Position numbers and translations under genes: made by a program
The notes under the pieces: generated by a model
Database searches by the model: none
Seen by the model: only the letters and a program-made list of their open reading frames with translations
What the model was told of the DNA's origin: nothing
Shown here: piece after piece, positions 18,537 through 25,671 of the stretch
How the letters are laid out: the number at the start of each line of letters is the position of its first letter
Position numbering within the stretch: position 1 is the first letter of the stretch
Assembly (NCBI GenBank): GCA_017534885.1
Contig: JAFXVR010000051.1
Span: forward strand, 47,642 to 111,641
DNA length: 64,000 nt
Reading direction: 5' to 3'
From: Clostridia bacterium
GTDB taxonomy: Bacteria; Bacillota; Clostridia; Christensenellales; Aristaeellaceae

Positions 18537-18663
18537 CTGGGGTTCCCCCATCCCCCCGGCCCCCTTCCCCCGTGCGCGGGGGAAGGGGGAGGAAGTTAGT
18601 TAAACTGCGCTGGGGGACGCTTTCTGCGAGAAAGCGTCCCCCAGACCCCCTTGAAAGGCGCTC
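18537..18663. repeat. Repeat block A, copy 1
   Basis: Contains a G/C-run hairpin (CCCCCTTCCCCC / GGGGGAAGGGGG) and a second long hairpin, CTGGGGGACGCTTTC / GAAAGCGTCCCCCAG, then ACCCCCTTGAAAGGCGCTCC. A second copy occurs in reverse orientation at 22436-22562, so the two copies flank the NifU-like and GH38 genes as inverted repeats of about 125 bp. Confidence 0.8.
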
Positions 18664-18695
18664 CTGCGGAGGGCCGGGGTGAGCGTCGCCCCCTT

Positions 18696-18848
18696 ATGCC
18701 CCGCAGGGCATATCACGCGCCGTCAGGCGCATTTCATGCCGTCAGGCATTTCATTCCGTCTCCCCACCGAAAGGAATGGAAAGCGCTGCGCGCATGAAAT
18801 GGCTCCGCCATGAAATCTCGCTTCGCTCCATGATATGGCTGCGCCATT
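18696..18848. repeat. Hairpin array (repeat block C), copy 1
   Basis: A string of tiny hairpins separated by ATTTCAT or ATGAAAT spacers: ATGCCCCGCAGGGCAT, GCGCCGTCAGGCGC, ATGCCGTCAGGCAT, GCGCTGCGCGC, TGGCTCCGCCA and others. The second half is the reverse-complement style of the first. The same array recurs at 34635-34811. Confidence 0.8.
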
Positions 18849-18966
18849 CAACCTTCGACCTCCTGCCTCCAACCTACAACCTCCGCTGTCATTCTAAAAC
18901 TCCTCACTCCTCACTCCTCACTCAGTCCCCGTACCTCCGCTAACAGCCAAAAGCTAAAAGCTAACA
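18848..18966. repeat. Four consecutive heptamer tandem repeat tracts
   Basis: Different 7-bp units follow each other. 18848-18882: TCAACCT-type, five units. 18899-18926: ACTCCTC, three perfect units plus one degenerate. 18939-18966: GCTAACA, GCCAAAA, GCTAAAA, GCTAACA. All tracts keep a 7-bp period although unit sequences are unrelated. Confidence 0.75.
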
Positions 18967-18975
18967 AAAGCTCAT

Positions 18976-19004
18976 TTGCATTTCTCCCCCAACTATGTTA
19001 TGAT
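18976..19004 (+). promoter_or_regulatory. Promoter of the NifU-like / GH38 operon
   Basis: TTGCAT (18976-18981), 17-bp spacer, TATGAT (18999-19004). The first start codon is 36 bp downstream behind a GAGAGGAGG ribosome site. Confidence 0.7.
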
Positions 19005-19040
19005 AGTCCTACCATAAAAACCGAGAGGAGGAAACGCCTG

Positions 19041-19283
19041 ATGACCTGTCGGGAAGTGATTGAGCAGCGCCTGGCGCCGCGGCTGCAGGGAGACGGCGGC
19101 TGGGTGGAGGTTGCGGAGGAGGACGGCGGACGGGTGACGCTGATATTCCGGGGCGAGTGCTCCAAGTGCCTGATCCTGGACCGCTGCGTCAGCTGGATGC
19201 GGGAGGAGATCAGGCGCGAGACGGGCGAGGAGGTCACCCTGATCCCCGTGCGCAAAAAGCCCTTCTTCTGGGACAACCAGTGA
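19041..19283 (+). CDS. Small NifU-like C-terminal-domain protein
   Basis: An 80-residue protein with an N-terminal helix, a LQGDGGWVEVAEEDGGRVTLIFRG strand pair and a CSKC motif, the arrangement of the stand-alone NifU C-terminal domain (normally CxxC in GACSGC). The consensus loop is altered and a third Cys (DRCVSW) follows, so it is a divergent member. NifU domains carry Fe-S clusters to apoproteins. It is translated first in an operon with alpha-mannosidase, an odd partner, with a 26-bp gap. Confidence 0.6.
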   Translation: MTCREVIEQRLAPRLQGDGGWVEVAEEDGGRVTLIFRGECSKCLILDRCVSWMREEIRRETGEEVTLIPVRKKPFFWDNQ

Positions 19284-19309
19284 CGGACGACGGCAAGGAG
19301 GCTTGACGG

Positions 19310-22279
19310 ATGGCTCATGTGAAGGTAGTCCGGCGCTCCATGCGGCCGGAGGAATGGACAGACCTGCGCTTCACCTGGCTGCAGCGCGGGATTGAAGCCG
19401 ACCGGGAGGAGATCGGCGGCATCACGATCCGGGACGCGCGGCAGATTGCGGAGAACGAGTACGAGTATGACCCGGCCGGGGAGCGTCCGCTGAAGAAGGG
19501 CGATCTGTATTTCACCCCGGACGGCACGGTTTTCATGCGCATGAAGGCGGTGATCCCGGAGCGGATGCGCTCTCAGCAGGTGTACTTCAGCCTGAAGACC
19601 GCCGCCGAGATGATCGTGAAGATCAACGGGCGCTACGCCGGCGGCATCGACCCGAACCGGGAGCGCTTCCCGCTGCGGCCCTCAGACGGATACGAGCTGA
19701 ACATCGAGATCGAGGCCTACAACCGCTCCAAGCCGGACGACGAGCGCAACCCGGCCTCCCTGAGCAAGCGCGGCTGCCGGCAGATCTTCGAGGGCGCGTA
19801 CCTGACCACCATCCGGGACAATGTGCAGTCCCTGGTCTACGACTATACCCTGCTGATGGACATCGCCCACTCGGAGTACTTCAGCGAGGATTACCGGCGT
19901 TTCCTCTTCAAAGAGCTGAGCCGGGCCCTGGATTATGTGGACTTCGAGACCTTTGAGGGCGTCGATGAGGCCGCGGCCTATGTGGACCGGGTGATCTACC
20001 GGAACACGGACTTCCGGGGCAGCGGCGATGTGGCGCTGGTGGGCCACTCCCATCTGGACATCGCCTACTACTGGCGGCGCATCCACGCGGTGCAGAAGAA
20101 CGCCCGCACCGTGCTGATTCAGCTGCGGCTGATGGATCAGTACCCCGAGTTCCGCTACACCCACACCCAGGCCTACACCTATGAGACCCTCGAGAAGTAC
20201 TATCCAGACCTGTTTGAGGAGCTCAAAAAGCGGGTGAAGGAGGGCCGCTTCGAGCCTGTGGGCGCCATGTACGTGGAGCCGGACTGCAATGTGCCCTCCG
20301 CCGAGAGCCTGACGCGGCAGTTCCTCTACGGCCAGCGCTTCTTCCGCCGGGCCTTCGGCTTAACCATCGATAATGCCTGGCTGCCGGACGTCTTCGGCAA
20401 CAGCTGGATCATGCCGCAGATCCTCCAAAAGAGCGGCGTGAAGTTCTTCGTCAGCAACAAAATGTCCACCTGGAACGACACCAACCGCTTCCCCCACAAC
20501 AACTTCATCTGGCGCGGCATTGACGGCAGCGAGGTGTACGCCTGCGTGCCGCCCACCCACTTCATCACCTGGAACATGCCCAGCCAGATTCAGGAGAATT
20601 GGGAGGCCTATCAGGACAAGGAGGCCGGCGGGCAGACCCTGTCGATGTACGGCTACGGCGACGGCGGCTCGGGCGTGACCGAGGAAATGCTGGAGCTGGC
20701 CCGGCGCTTTGAAAAACTGTCCATCATGCCCAAGACAGAGCTGACCGGCGGCGCGGCCTTCCTGCGCAAAAACCTGGAGGGCAATCCGAACCTTTCCGTG
20801 TGGGACGGGGAGCTCTACCTGGAGATGCACCGGGGTACCTTCACCACCAAATCGGACATCAAGAAAGCCAACCGCGCCTTAGAATTCCGCCTGCGCGAGG
20901 CCGAGCTGCTCTTCAGCCTGCAGGCGCTGAAGGGCGGGGACTATCCCGCGGACACCCTGCGCGAGTGCTGGAAAAAGCTGCTGCTGAACCAGTTCCACGA
21001 CATCCTGCCCGGCTCCCACATTCACCCGGTGTACGAGGACGCCATGCGCGACTACCGGGAGATCGGCGAAAAGCTGGACGCGCTGCTGGCCCCGCTGCGG
21101 GCGGACAGGTGGTTCAACAGCCTGAACTTCCGCCGGGAGTGGCTGGCCTTCATCCCCGATGAAAAGGGCCCGGTGACCCGGGACGGCCGGAAGGGCTTCT
21201 GGTCCGCCGGACGCCTGCACGGGCTGACCGCCGGGGAGGCCGCGCCCCTGCCCGAGACCCCCGACTGGCTGAAAGTGCGGGAGGCGGAAGGCGGCCTGTC
21301 CGTGGAGACCCCGCTCTATGACATCCGCTTCAACCCGGACGGGAGCATGGCCTCCCTGCACGACCGCTCCCTGGAAAGGGACTGGGTGCGGCCGGGCTGC
21401 GGCTTCAATCAGCTGAGGCTCTGGGCCGATCACCCCGGCATGTATGACGCCTGGGACATCCTGCCCAACTATCGGGACGTGCCCGTGGCCTTCGAGGTGG
21501 CCGAGCCCCTGCGCCTGACCTACCGCGACGGCTCCTCCTGCGAGCTCACCTGCGCGCTGAAGACCGAAAAGAGCAGCTGGCGCATGGTCATCCGCCTCTT
21601 CGCCGCCCATCCGGGCATTGAGGTGGAGCATCTGGTGGACTGGCACGAGAAGCACGTGCTGGCCAAGGTGAACTTCGGCGCGGACGTGCTGACCCGGGAG
21701 CTGCTCTGCGACACCAGCGCCGGGTACATCCGCCGCCCGCTGACCAAGAACACCAGCTGGGACGAGGCCCGCTTTGAGGTCTGCCACCACAAGTGGATGG
21801 ATCTGAGCGAGGCGGACGCCGGCCTGGCCGTCATCAACAGCGGTAAGTACGGCGTGGGCCTGGAGGGGAAGGAAGTCAGCCTGAGCCTGCTGCGCTCCAC
21901 CATCCGCCCGGACATCACCAGCGACATGGGCAGCCATGACATCCGTTACCTGATCCTGCCCCACGCGGGCGACGCGGTGGCCGCCGGGATCAACCGCACC
22001 GCCTTTGAGTACAACGTTCCCCTGACCCCCGTCGACCCGGAAGTACCGCTCTGGCTGCGCTCCGCCTTAGAAGCGTCCACCCTGTACCTGCAGAGCATGA
22101 AGCGCTCCGAGGACGGCAGCATGCTGATCCTCCGCCTGTCCGAGCAGGACGGCCGCCGCGGCAGCTTCAGCCTCGGCCGCCGGGTGAAGCTCCTCAACCT
22201 GCTGGAGGACGTCGAGGGCGAGGCCGAGACGGTGGCGTTCAGGCCATTTGAGATTGTGACCATTGGCGTGGACATGTAG
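19310..22279 (+). CDS. GH38 alpha-mannosidase
   Basis: A 989-residue GH38 enzyme without a signal peptide, so cytoplasmic. The metal-binding HxD motif is His248/Asp250 in GHSHLDIAYYWR and the nucleophile is Asp360 in WLPDVFG. The middle helical domain (KSDIKKANRALEFRLREAE, FHDILPGSHI) and C-terminal beta-sandwich domains follow the family pattern. It should hydrolyse alpha-mannosides, for example from N-glycan or mannan fragments. The ATG at 19310 is preceded by AAGGAGG. It is flanked by inverted copies of repeat block A. Confidence 0.93.
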   Translation: MAHVKVVRRSMRPEEWTDLRFTWLQRGIEADREEIGGITIRDARQIAENEYEYDPAGERPLKKGDLYFTPDGTVFMRMKAVIPERMRSQQVYFSLKTAAEMIVKINGRYAGGIDPNRERFPLRPSDGYELNIEIEAYNRSKPDDERNPASLSKRGCRQIFEGAYLTTIRDNVQSLVYDYTLLMDIAHSEYFSEDYRRFLFKELSRALDYVDFETFEGVDEAAAYVDRVIYRNTDFRGSGDVALVGHSHLDIAYYWRRIHAVQKNARTVLIQLRLMDQYPEFRYTHTQAYTYETLEKYYPDLFEELKKRVKEGRFEPVGAMYVEPDCNVPSAESLTRQFLYGQRFFRRAFGLTIDNAWLPDVFGNSWIMPQILQKSGVKFFVSNKMSTWNDTNRFPHNNFIWRGIDGSEVYACVPPTHFITWNMPSQIQENWEAYQDKEAGGQTLSMYGYGDGGSGVTEEMLELARRFEKLSIMPKTELTGGAAFLRKNLEGNPNLSVWDGELYLEMHRGTFTTKSDIKKANRALEFRLREAELLFSLQALKGGDYPADTLRECWKKLLLNQFHDILPGSHIHPVYEDAMRDYREIGEKLDALLAPLRADRWFNSLNFRREWLAFIPDEKGPVTRDGRKGFWSAGRLHGLTAGEAAPLPETPDWLKVREAEGGLSVETPLYDIRFNPDGSMASLHDRSLERDWVRPGCGFNQLRLWADHPGMYDAWDILPNYRDVPVAFEVAEPLRLTYRDGSSCELTCALKTEKSSWRMVIRLFAAHPGIEVEHLVDWHEKHVLAKVNFGADVLTRELLCDTSAGYIRRPLTKNTSWDEARFEVCHHKWMDLSEADAGLAVINSGKYGVGLEGKEVSLSLLRSTIRPDITSDMGSHDIRYLILPHAGDAVAAGINRTAFEYNVPLTPVDPEVPLWLRSALEASTLYLQSMKRSEDGSMLILRLSEQDGRRGSFSLGRRVKLLNLLEDVEGEAETVAFRPFEIVTIGVDM

Positions 22280-22326
22280 TTTTCAGTTTTCAGTTTTCAG
22301 TCTTTAGTCTTTGGCCTTTAGCCGTT
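22278..22326. repeat. Heptamer tandem repeat, AGTTTTC-type
   Basis: Seven 7-bp units beginning inside the GH38 stop codon: AGTTTTC three times, AGTCTTT twice, then GGCCTTT and AGCCGTT. The tract overlaps the last bases of the gene. Confidence 0.75.
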
Positions 22327-22364
22327 AACCCAATCCCCGGTTTTCCTCAGGAACCGCTTTCAAG

Positions 22365-22428
22365 AGGTTTCGCGCCTGCGGGCGCGACCAGAGGGCTTTG
22401 CGATCGCCCTCTGGACTCCTTCGCGCCC
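22365..22428. repeat. Repeat block B, copy 1
   Basis: Two linked hairpins: CGCGCCTGCGGGCGCG and CCAGAGGGCTTTGCGATCGC with its closing arm CCCTCTGG, then ACTCCTTCGC. Related blocks occur at 34605-34630 (partial), 37015-37128, 56365-56433 (reverse) and 62203-62315 (reverse, diverged). Confidence 0.75.
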
Positions 22429-22435
22429 TCTCGTT

Positions 22436-22562
22436 GCGGAGCGCCTTTCAAGGGGGTCTGGGGGACGCTTTCCCGCGGAAAGCGTCCCCCAGCCGGTAAC
22501 TTGAATGATCTCCCCCTTCCCCCGCCGCGCGGGGGAAGGGGGCCGGGGGGATGGGGGTCCCC
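22436..22562. repeat. Repeat block A, copy 2 (inverted)
   Basis: Reverse-complement version of the block at 18537-18663: GCGCCTTTCAAGGGGGTCTG, the hairpin CTGGGGGACGCTTTCC / GGAAAGCGTCCCCCAG, then the CCCCCTTCCCCC / GGGGGAAGGGGG hairpin and GGGGGGATGGGGGT. The central linker differs between copies while the arms are kept. Confidence 0.8.
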
Positions 22563-22641
22563 CGAACAGAAACACCATTCAGCCAATATTCCAAAAAACC
22601 AAAAGAAAGAAAAAACCCAGCCCGCCGCAGGAGGAACCACC

Positions 22642-23274
22642 ATGAACAGAATTCTCGATCTGGTCAAAAAAGGCTATCTGTACGCGCTGATCTGTCTGGT
22701 GACAGGACTGCTGCTGGTCATCTGGCCGGGGCAGACGGTGTGGGGCGTGTACATCACGGCGGCTTCGGCGCTGGTGGTCATGGGCGGACTGCGCATCTTC
22801 CGCTACTTCCGCCTGGATGCCATCGAGGCCCACCGGCGGCTGGCGCTGGCCAGCGGCGGCATTTTCTGCGTCATCGGCGCGCTGCTGCTGATCTACCGCG
22901 GCCGCCTGGGCGACTGGCTGCCCGAGCTGGTGGGCTTTGCCCTCCTGTGCGTGTGCTGCATCCGGGCGCAGGGTGCCATCGACATGCTGCGCCGCTCCTT
23001 TGACAAATGGTGGTGGCCGCTGCTCTGCGCCCTCCTCACTCTGGCCTGCGCCCTGCTGTGCCTGCTGGGCAGCTTTGACCTGAACATCAAGCTGATCCTC
23101 GCCGGCGCCGCGCTGATTGTGGAGAGCGGCATCCACATCTTCTGCGACCTCTGGTTCTCCCGCACCGACCGCCCCGCCCGCAAAGGCCGCGGCGAAGTCC
23201 AGCCCGCCAACTACACCTACACCTGGAAGGCGGAGGAGGAAAAGGCGGAGGAAGAAGAACCCGCTGAGGCATAA
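22642..23274 (+). CDS. DUF308-like membrane protein
   Basis: A 210-residue protein with about six membrane segments (YLYALICLVTGLLLVIWPG, VWGVYITAASALVVMGGLRIF, GGIFCVIGALLLIY and so on) arranged as repeated pairs, which is the pattern of the HdeD/DUF308 family. The C-terminus is cytoplasmic and very acidic (KAEEEKAEEEEPAEA). Function is unknown; HdeD is an acid-stress protein in enterobacteria, but no such role can be claimed here. ATG at 22642 follows GGAGG. A terminator closes the unit. Confidence 0.75.
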   Translation: MNRILDLVKKGYLYALICLVTGLLLVIWPGQTVWGVYITAASALVVMGGLRIFRYFRLDAIEAHRRLALASGGIFCVIGALLLIYRGRLGDWLPELVGFALLCVCCIRAQGAIDMLRRSFDKWWWPLLCALLTLACALLCLLGSFDLNIKLILAGAALIVESGIHIFCDLWFSRTDRPARKGRGEVQPANYTYTWKAEEEKAEEEEPAEA

Positions 23275-23301
23275 GGCGGATGCTGAACGGCATAGCTGAT
23301 G

Positions 23302-23335
23302 AGCCTGCGCTTCAGGAAAGAGGCGCGGGCTTTTT
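23302..23335 (+). terminator. Terminator after the DUF308 gene
   Basis: AGCCTGCGC pairs with GCGCGGGCT and is followed by TTTTTG. Confidence 0.75.
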
Positions 23336-23406
23336 GATGCCATTCATTATTCATTCAATTACCCAAACACGCAGGCCACCTCCGCACCCGCCCAATTTCC
23401 CTTCTC

Positions 23407-23435
23407 TTGACATTCTCCCCCCATGCGCGTATGAT
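23407..23435 (+). promoter_or_regulatory. Promoter of the GuaA-like gene
   Basis: A perfect TTGACA (23407-23412), 17-bp spacer, TATGAT (23430-23435). The start codon is about 200 bp downstream, so the transcript has a long leader that includes the heptamer tracts. Confidence 0.75.
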
Positions 23436-23582
23436 ATAGATGGCGACAAATGGGAATGTAACAGCAACAGAGTGAGCACACGCATCTGCCCCCTGTGCCC
23501 TCATTCCCTCATCACCCCGCCGAACCCCCTGCCATTCTCATCGACATCAGCAGCAATGCCCCGGCGTGATGGGCTATATGCC

Positions 23583-23632
23583 TTCAACCTTCAACCTCAT
23601 TGTACATTATGCATTGTACATTGTACATTCGG
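23583..23632. repeat. Heptamer tandem repeats in the GuaA-like leader
   Basis: TTCAACC twice (23583-23596), one spacer base, then CATTGTA, CATTATG, CATTGTA, CATTGTA, CATTCGG (23598-23632). The last unit runs into the GGAGG ribosome site, so copy number could affect translation or spacing. Confidence 0.75.
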
Positions 23633-23640
23633 AGGCCCAC

Positions 23641-25101
23641 ATGAACGACTTGATCGCTTTGGTCAACCTGGACGAGACTTCCTGCCGCTTCACGGCGCGC
23701 AAGCTGCGGGGGGAGCGCGTTTACTGCGTGATTCTCCCGGCGGGGGCGACGCTGGCAGAGGTGCGGGAGACAGAGGCCCGGGGCGTGATCGTCTGCGGCG
23801 GAGCCATGGGCGAGGCGCCGGAGTGTCCGCTGATCAGCGAGCTGGTGAGCGCGCCGGAGCTTCCCCTGCTGGCCATGGGCGACGCGGCGCTGACCCTCTG
23901 CGTGGCGCTGGGCGGCAGCCTCTCGGCGGATAAGGCCGGGCAGGCGGTGGCCCAGGTGCGCTTTGCGGGGGACAGCCCCATCCTGCGGGACGTGGAGGAC
24001 GGGGAGCGCCTGCTCCGCTGCCGCCGCGGCTTTGAGCTGCCCGGCGAGGGTCTCCTGTGCATGGACGCCGAGGGCCCCCTGGGCTTCCGCCGGGGTTCGC
24101 TCTACGGCTTTGCCTTCCAGAACGAGCAGAACGATCCGGACGGCACTCAGCTGCTGCTGAACTTCTCCACCGCGATCTGCGGCTGCAGCGCCTGGTGGGA
24201 CGGACCGGAGATCGTCCACCGGGCGGTGGAGGAGATCCGCCTGGCCGCGGGCGACGGCGAGGCCCTCTGCCTGATTTCCGGCGGCGTGGACTCCACCGTC
24301 TGCGCCATGCTGGGCAAGATCGCCTTAGGCGACCGCCTCACCTGCCTGCTCATCGACACCGGGCTGATGCGCGAGGGCGAGGCCGACGAGGTCGTGCGCC
24401 TGTTTGAGGAGGATCTGGGCATCAGCGTGCGCCGCATCAGCGCCCACAGCGAGTTCATGGACGCCCTGGACGGGGTCACCGGCACCCGGGACAAGGTGCG
24501 GACGGTCTTCGCCATCCTGCGCGCCCTCACCCGCCACGAGGTCTCCGACCGGGCTGAGGTGCGGCTGGTGCTCCAGGGCACCAATTATTCCGACCTGCTG
24601 GGCTCCGACCCCCCTGCCGATCTGGAGCTGACCGGCGTGCGCGTCCGCCTGCTGGAGCCCCTGCGCGATCTGTTCAAGGATGAAGTCCGCCGCATCGGCG
24701 CGGAAGTGCTTCACCTGCCCGAGAGCGTCGCCCAGCGCCAGCCCTTCCCCGGCGCGGGCCTGGCCCTGCGGGTGCTGGGTGCCGTGACCCCGGAGCGCCT
24801 CTCCATCGAGCGCCAAGCCGACGCCATCTTCTGCCAGGAGGTGGAGGACAGCGGCGTCGGGAAGAAGCTCTGGCAGTATTACACCGTGCTGGACGCCCCT
24901 GACGACGGGGCCGAAAACGGCAGCACGGTCATCCTGCGGGCCATCCAGGTCACCGGCCAGAGCGCCGCTTTAGCGGCCCGCCTCCCCAGCGACCTCCTGG
25001 AGCGCGTCACCGGCCGCATCCTCTCCGGCATCCCCGGCGTGCGCAATGTGGTCTACGACCTGACGCCCAGCACGAGCTACGCGCGGATGGAGTGGAAGTA
25101 A
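23641..25101 (+). CDS. GMP synthase paralogue with inactive glutaminase domain
   Basis: A 486-residue protein with the GuaA layout. Residues 1-180 match a class I glutamine amidotransferase fold, but the nucleophile Cys is replaced: the family motif GxCYG aligns with AMGDAA (Gly80), and the FHPE His/Glu motif reads FQNE (Gln160). Residues 205-400 are the ATP pyrophosphatase domain with an intact SGGVDST P-loop (213-219). The C-terminus has the dimerisation domain ending VVYDLTPSTSYARMEW. It should still be able to adenylate a substrate but not hydrolyse glutamine, so it would need free ammonia or do something else. The GGAGG site and ATG at 23641 set the start. Its 3' end is duplicated at 26828. 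Confidence 0.8.
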   Translation: MNDLIALVNLDETSCRFTARKLRGERVYCVILPAGATLAEVRETEARGVIVCGGAMGEAPECPLISELVSAPELPLLAMGDAALTLCVALGGSLSADKAGQAVAQVRFAGDSPILRDVEDGERLLRCRRGFELPGEGLLCMDAEGPLGFRRGSLYGFAFQNEQNDPDGTQLLLNFSTAICGCSAWWDGPEIVHRAVEEIRLAAGDGEALCLISGGVDSTVCAMLGKIALGDRLTCLLIDTGLMREGEADEVVRLFEEDLGISVRRISAHSEFMDALDGVTGTRDKVRTVFAILRALTRHEVSDRAEVRLVLQGTNYSDLLGSDPPADLELTGVRVRLLEPLRDLFKDEVRRIGAEVLHLPESVAQRQPFPGAGLALRVLGAVTPERLSIERQADAIFCQEVEDSGVGKKLWQYYTVLDAPDDGAENGSTVILRAIQVTGQSAALAARLPSDLLERVTGRILSGIPGVRNVVYDLTPSTSYARMEWK

Positions 25102-25114
25102 GGGGGAACAGCGC

Positions 25115-25651
25115 ATGAACCGGGTCAAGGAACCGGCCAGTGATCTGGTGACCTACAGCGACCGGGAAGGGCTGCTGCTGATCCGGAAGTACGCCGTCCG
25201 GGAAGCCTGTTTCCTCTCGTGCGTGCCCGGGGAGCATCTTCAGGCCTATTACGACGCCACCTTCAGCCTGCTCGACGCGCAGCTGGCGAAGCCCCACGAG
25301 GAAGAAGACGCCCTGGAGACCGTCGCCGCCAACGTGCTGCTGATCACCGCCAACGTAAGCGATTGGAGGGACGATAAAAAGCATCCCGCCGGCGCGGCTG
25401 TGCCGATGGTCAACAAAAAGCTGTCGCCCGCCAAAACCATGAAGCTGCTGAAGGACTACTGGGAAAACAAGGGCAAGGCTTTTCTGGTGGACGACGTGGC
25501 GGAGGGCTTCAACGATCTGGTCAACCGCGTGGCCGGCCTGTTCGGCGCGTCGCCTGCCGCCCCCGATCCGGCCAAGGCCGCCCTCCAGCGGGACCTGAAA
25601 GTCCTGAAGCAGGTTTTTGAGGATGTGCAGCGGAAAATCACCGCACAATAA
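25115..25651 (+). CDS. Unrecognised cytoplasmic protein A of the GuaA-like cassette
   Basis: A 178-residue protein without signal peptide or membrane segment. The middle carries an acidic stretch (KPHEEEDALETVAANVLL) and the C-terminal third is predicted helical (PAKAALQRDLKVLKQVFEDVQ), with a small Gly/Ala/Pro linker before it. I do not recognise the family. It starts 13 bp after the GuaA-like stop and is followed by gene B after 20 bp, so the three genes are probably one transcript. Base composition and codon use are like the surrounding chromosome. Confidence 0.65.
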   Translation: MNRVKEPASDLVTYSDREGLLLIRKYAVREACFLSCVPGEHLQAYYDATFSLLDAQLAKPHEEEDALETVAANVLLITANVSDWRDDKKHPAGAAVPMVNKKLSPAKTMKLLKDYWENKGKAFLVDDVAEGFNDLVNRVAGLFGASPAAPDPAKAALQRDLKVLKQVFEDVQRKITAQ

Positions 25652-25671
25652 TCAGATGGTCAGGTGAAATC

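Larger units (their letters stand above)
18446..19040. other. 595-bp gene-free region filled with repeats
   Basis: After the kinase terminator this gap contains, in order: a short heptamer tract (18511-18531), repeat block A copy 1 (18537-18663), hairpin array block C copy 1 (18696-18848), further heptamer tracts of four different sequences (18848-18966) and the promoter of the NifU-like gene. No coding potential was seen. It is one of two places in the window (the other is 34.6-34.8 kb) where the C array is directly followed by heptamers. Confidence 0.8.
22280..22641. other. 362-bp gene-free region with repeats
   Basis: Holds a heptamer tract (22278-22326), repeat block B copy 1 (22365-22428), repeat block A copy 2 in inverted orientation (22436-22562) and the GGAGG ribosome site of the DUF308 gene. 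No promoter was recognised. Confidence 0.75.
23275..23640. other. 366-bp gap with terminator, promoter and heptamers
   Basis: Contains the terminator of the DUF308 gene (23302-23335), the promoter of the GuaA-like gene (23407-23435), about 140 bp without recognised signals and the heptamer tracts at 23583-23632 that abut the ribosome site. Confidence 0.75.

Noticed and set aside
18696..18848. CRISPR array
   Set aside because: The repeated units are hairpins of differing sequence with no constant direct repeat and no 30-bp spacers; no cas genes nearby.
18537..22562. Composite transposon bounded by block A
   Set aside because: No transposase, no target duplication at the outer edges, and the copies carry their own internal hairpins; kept only as a finding.
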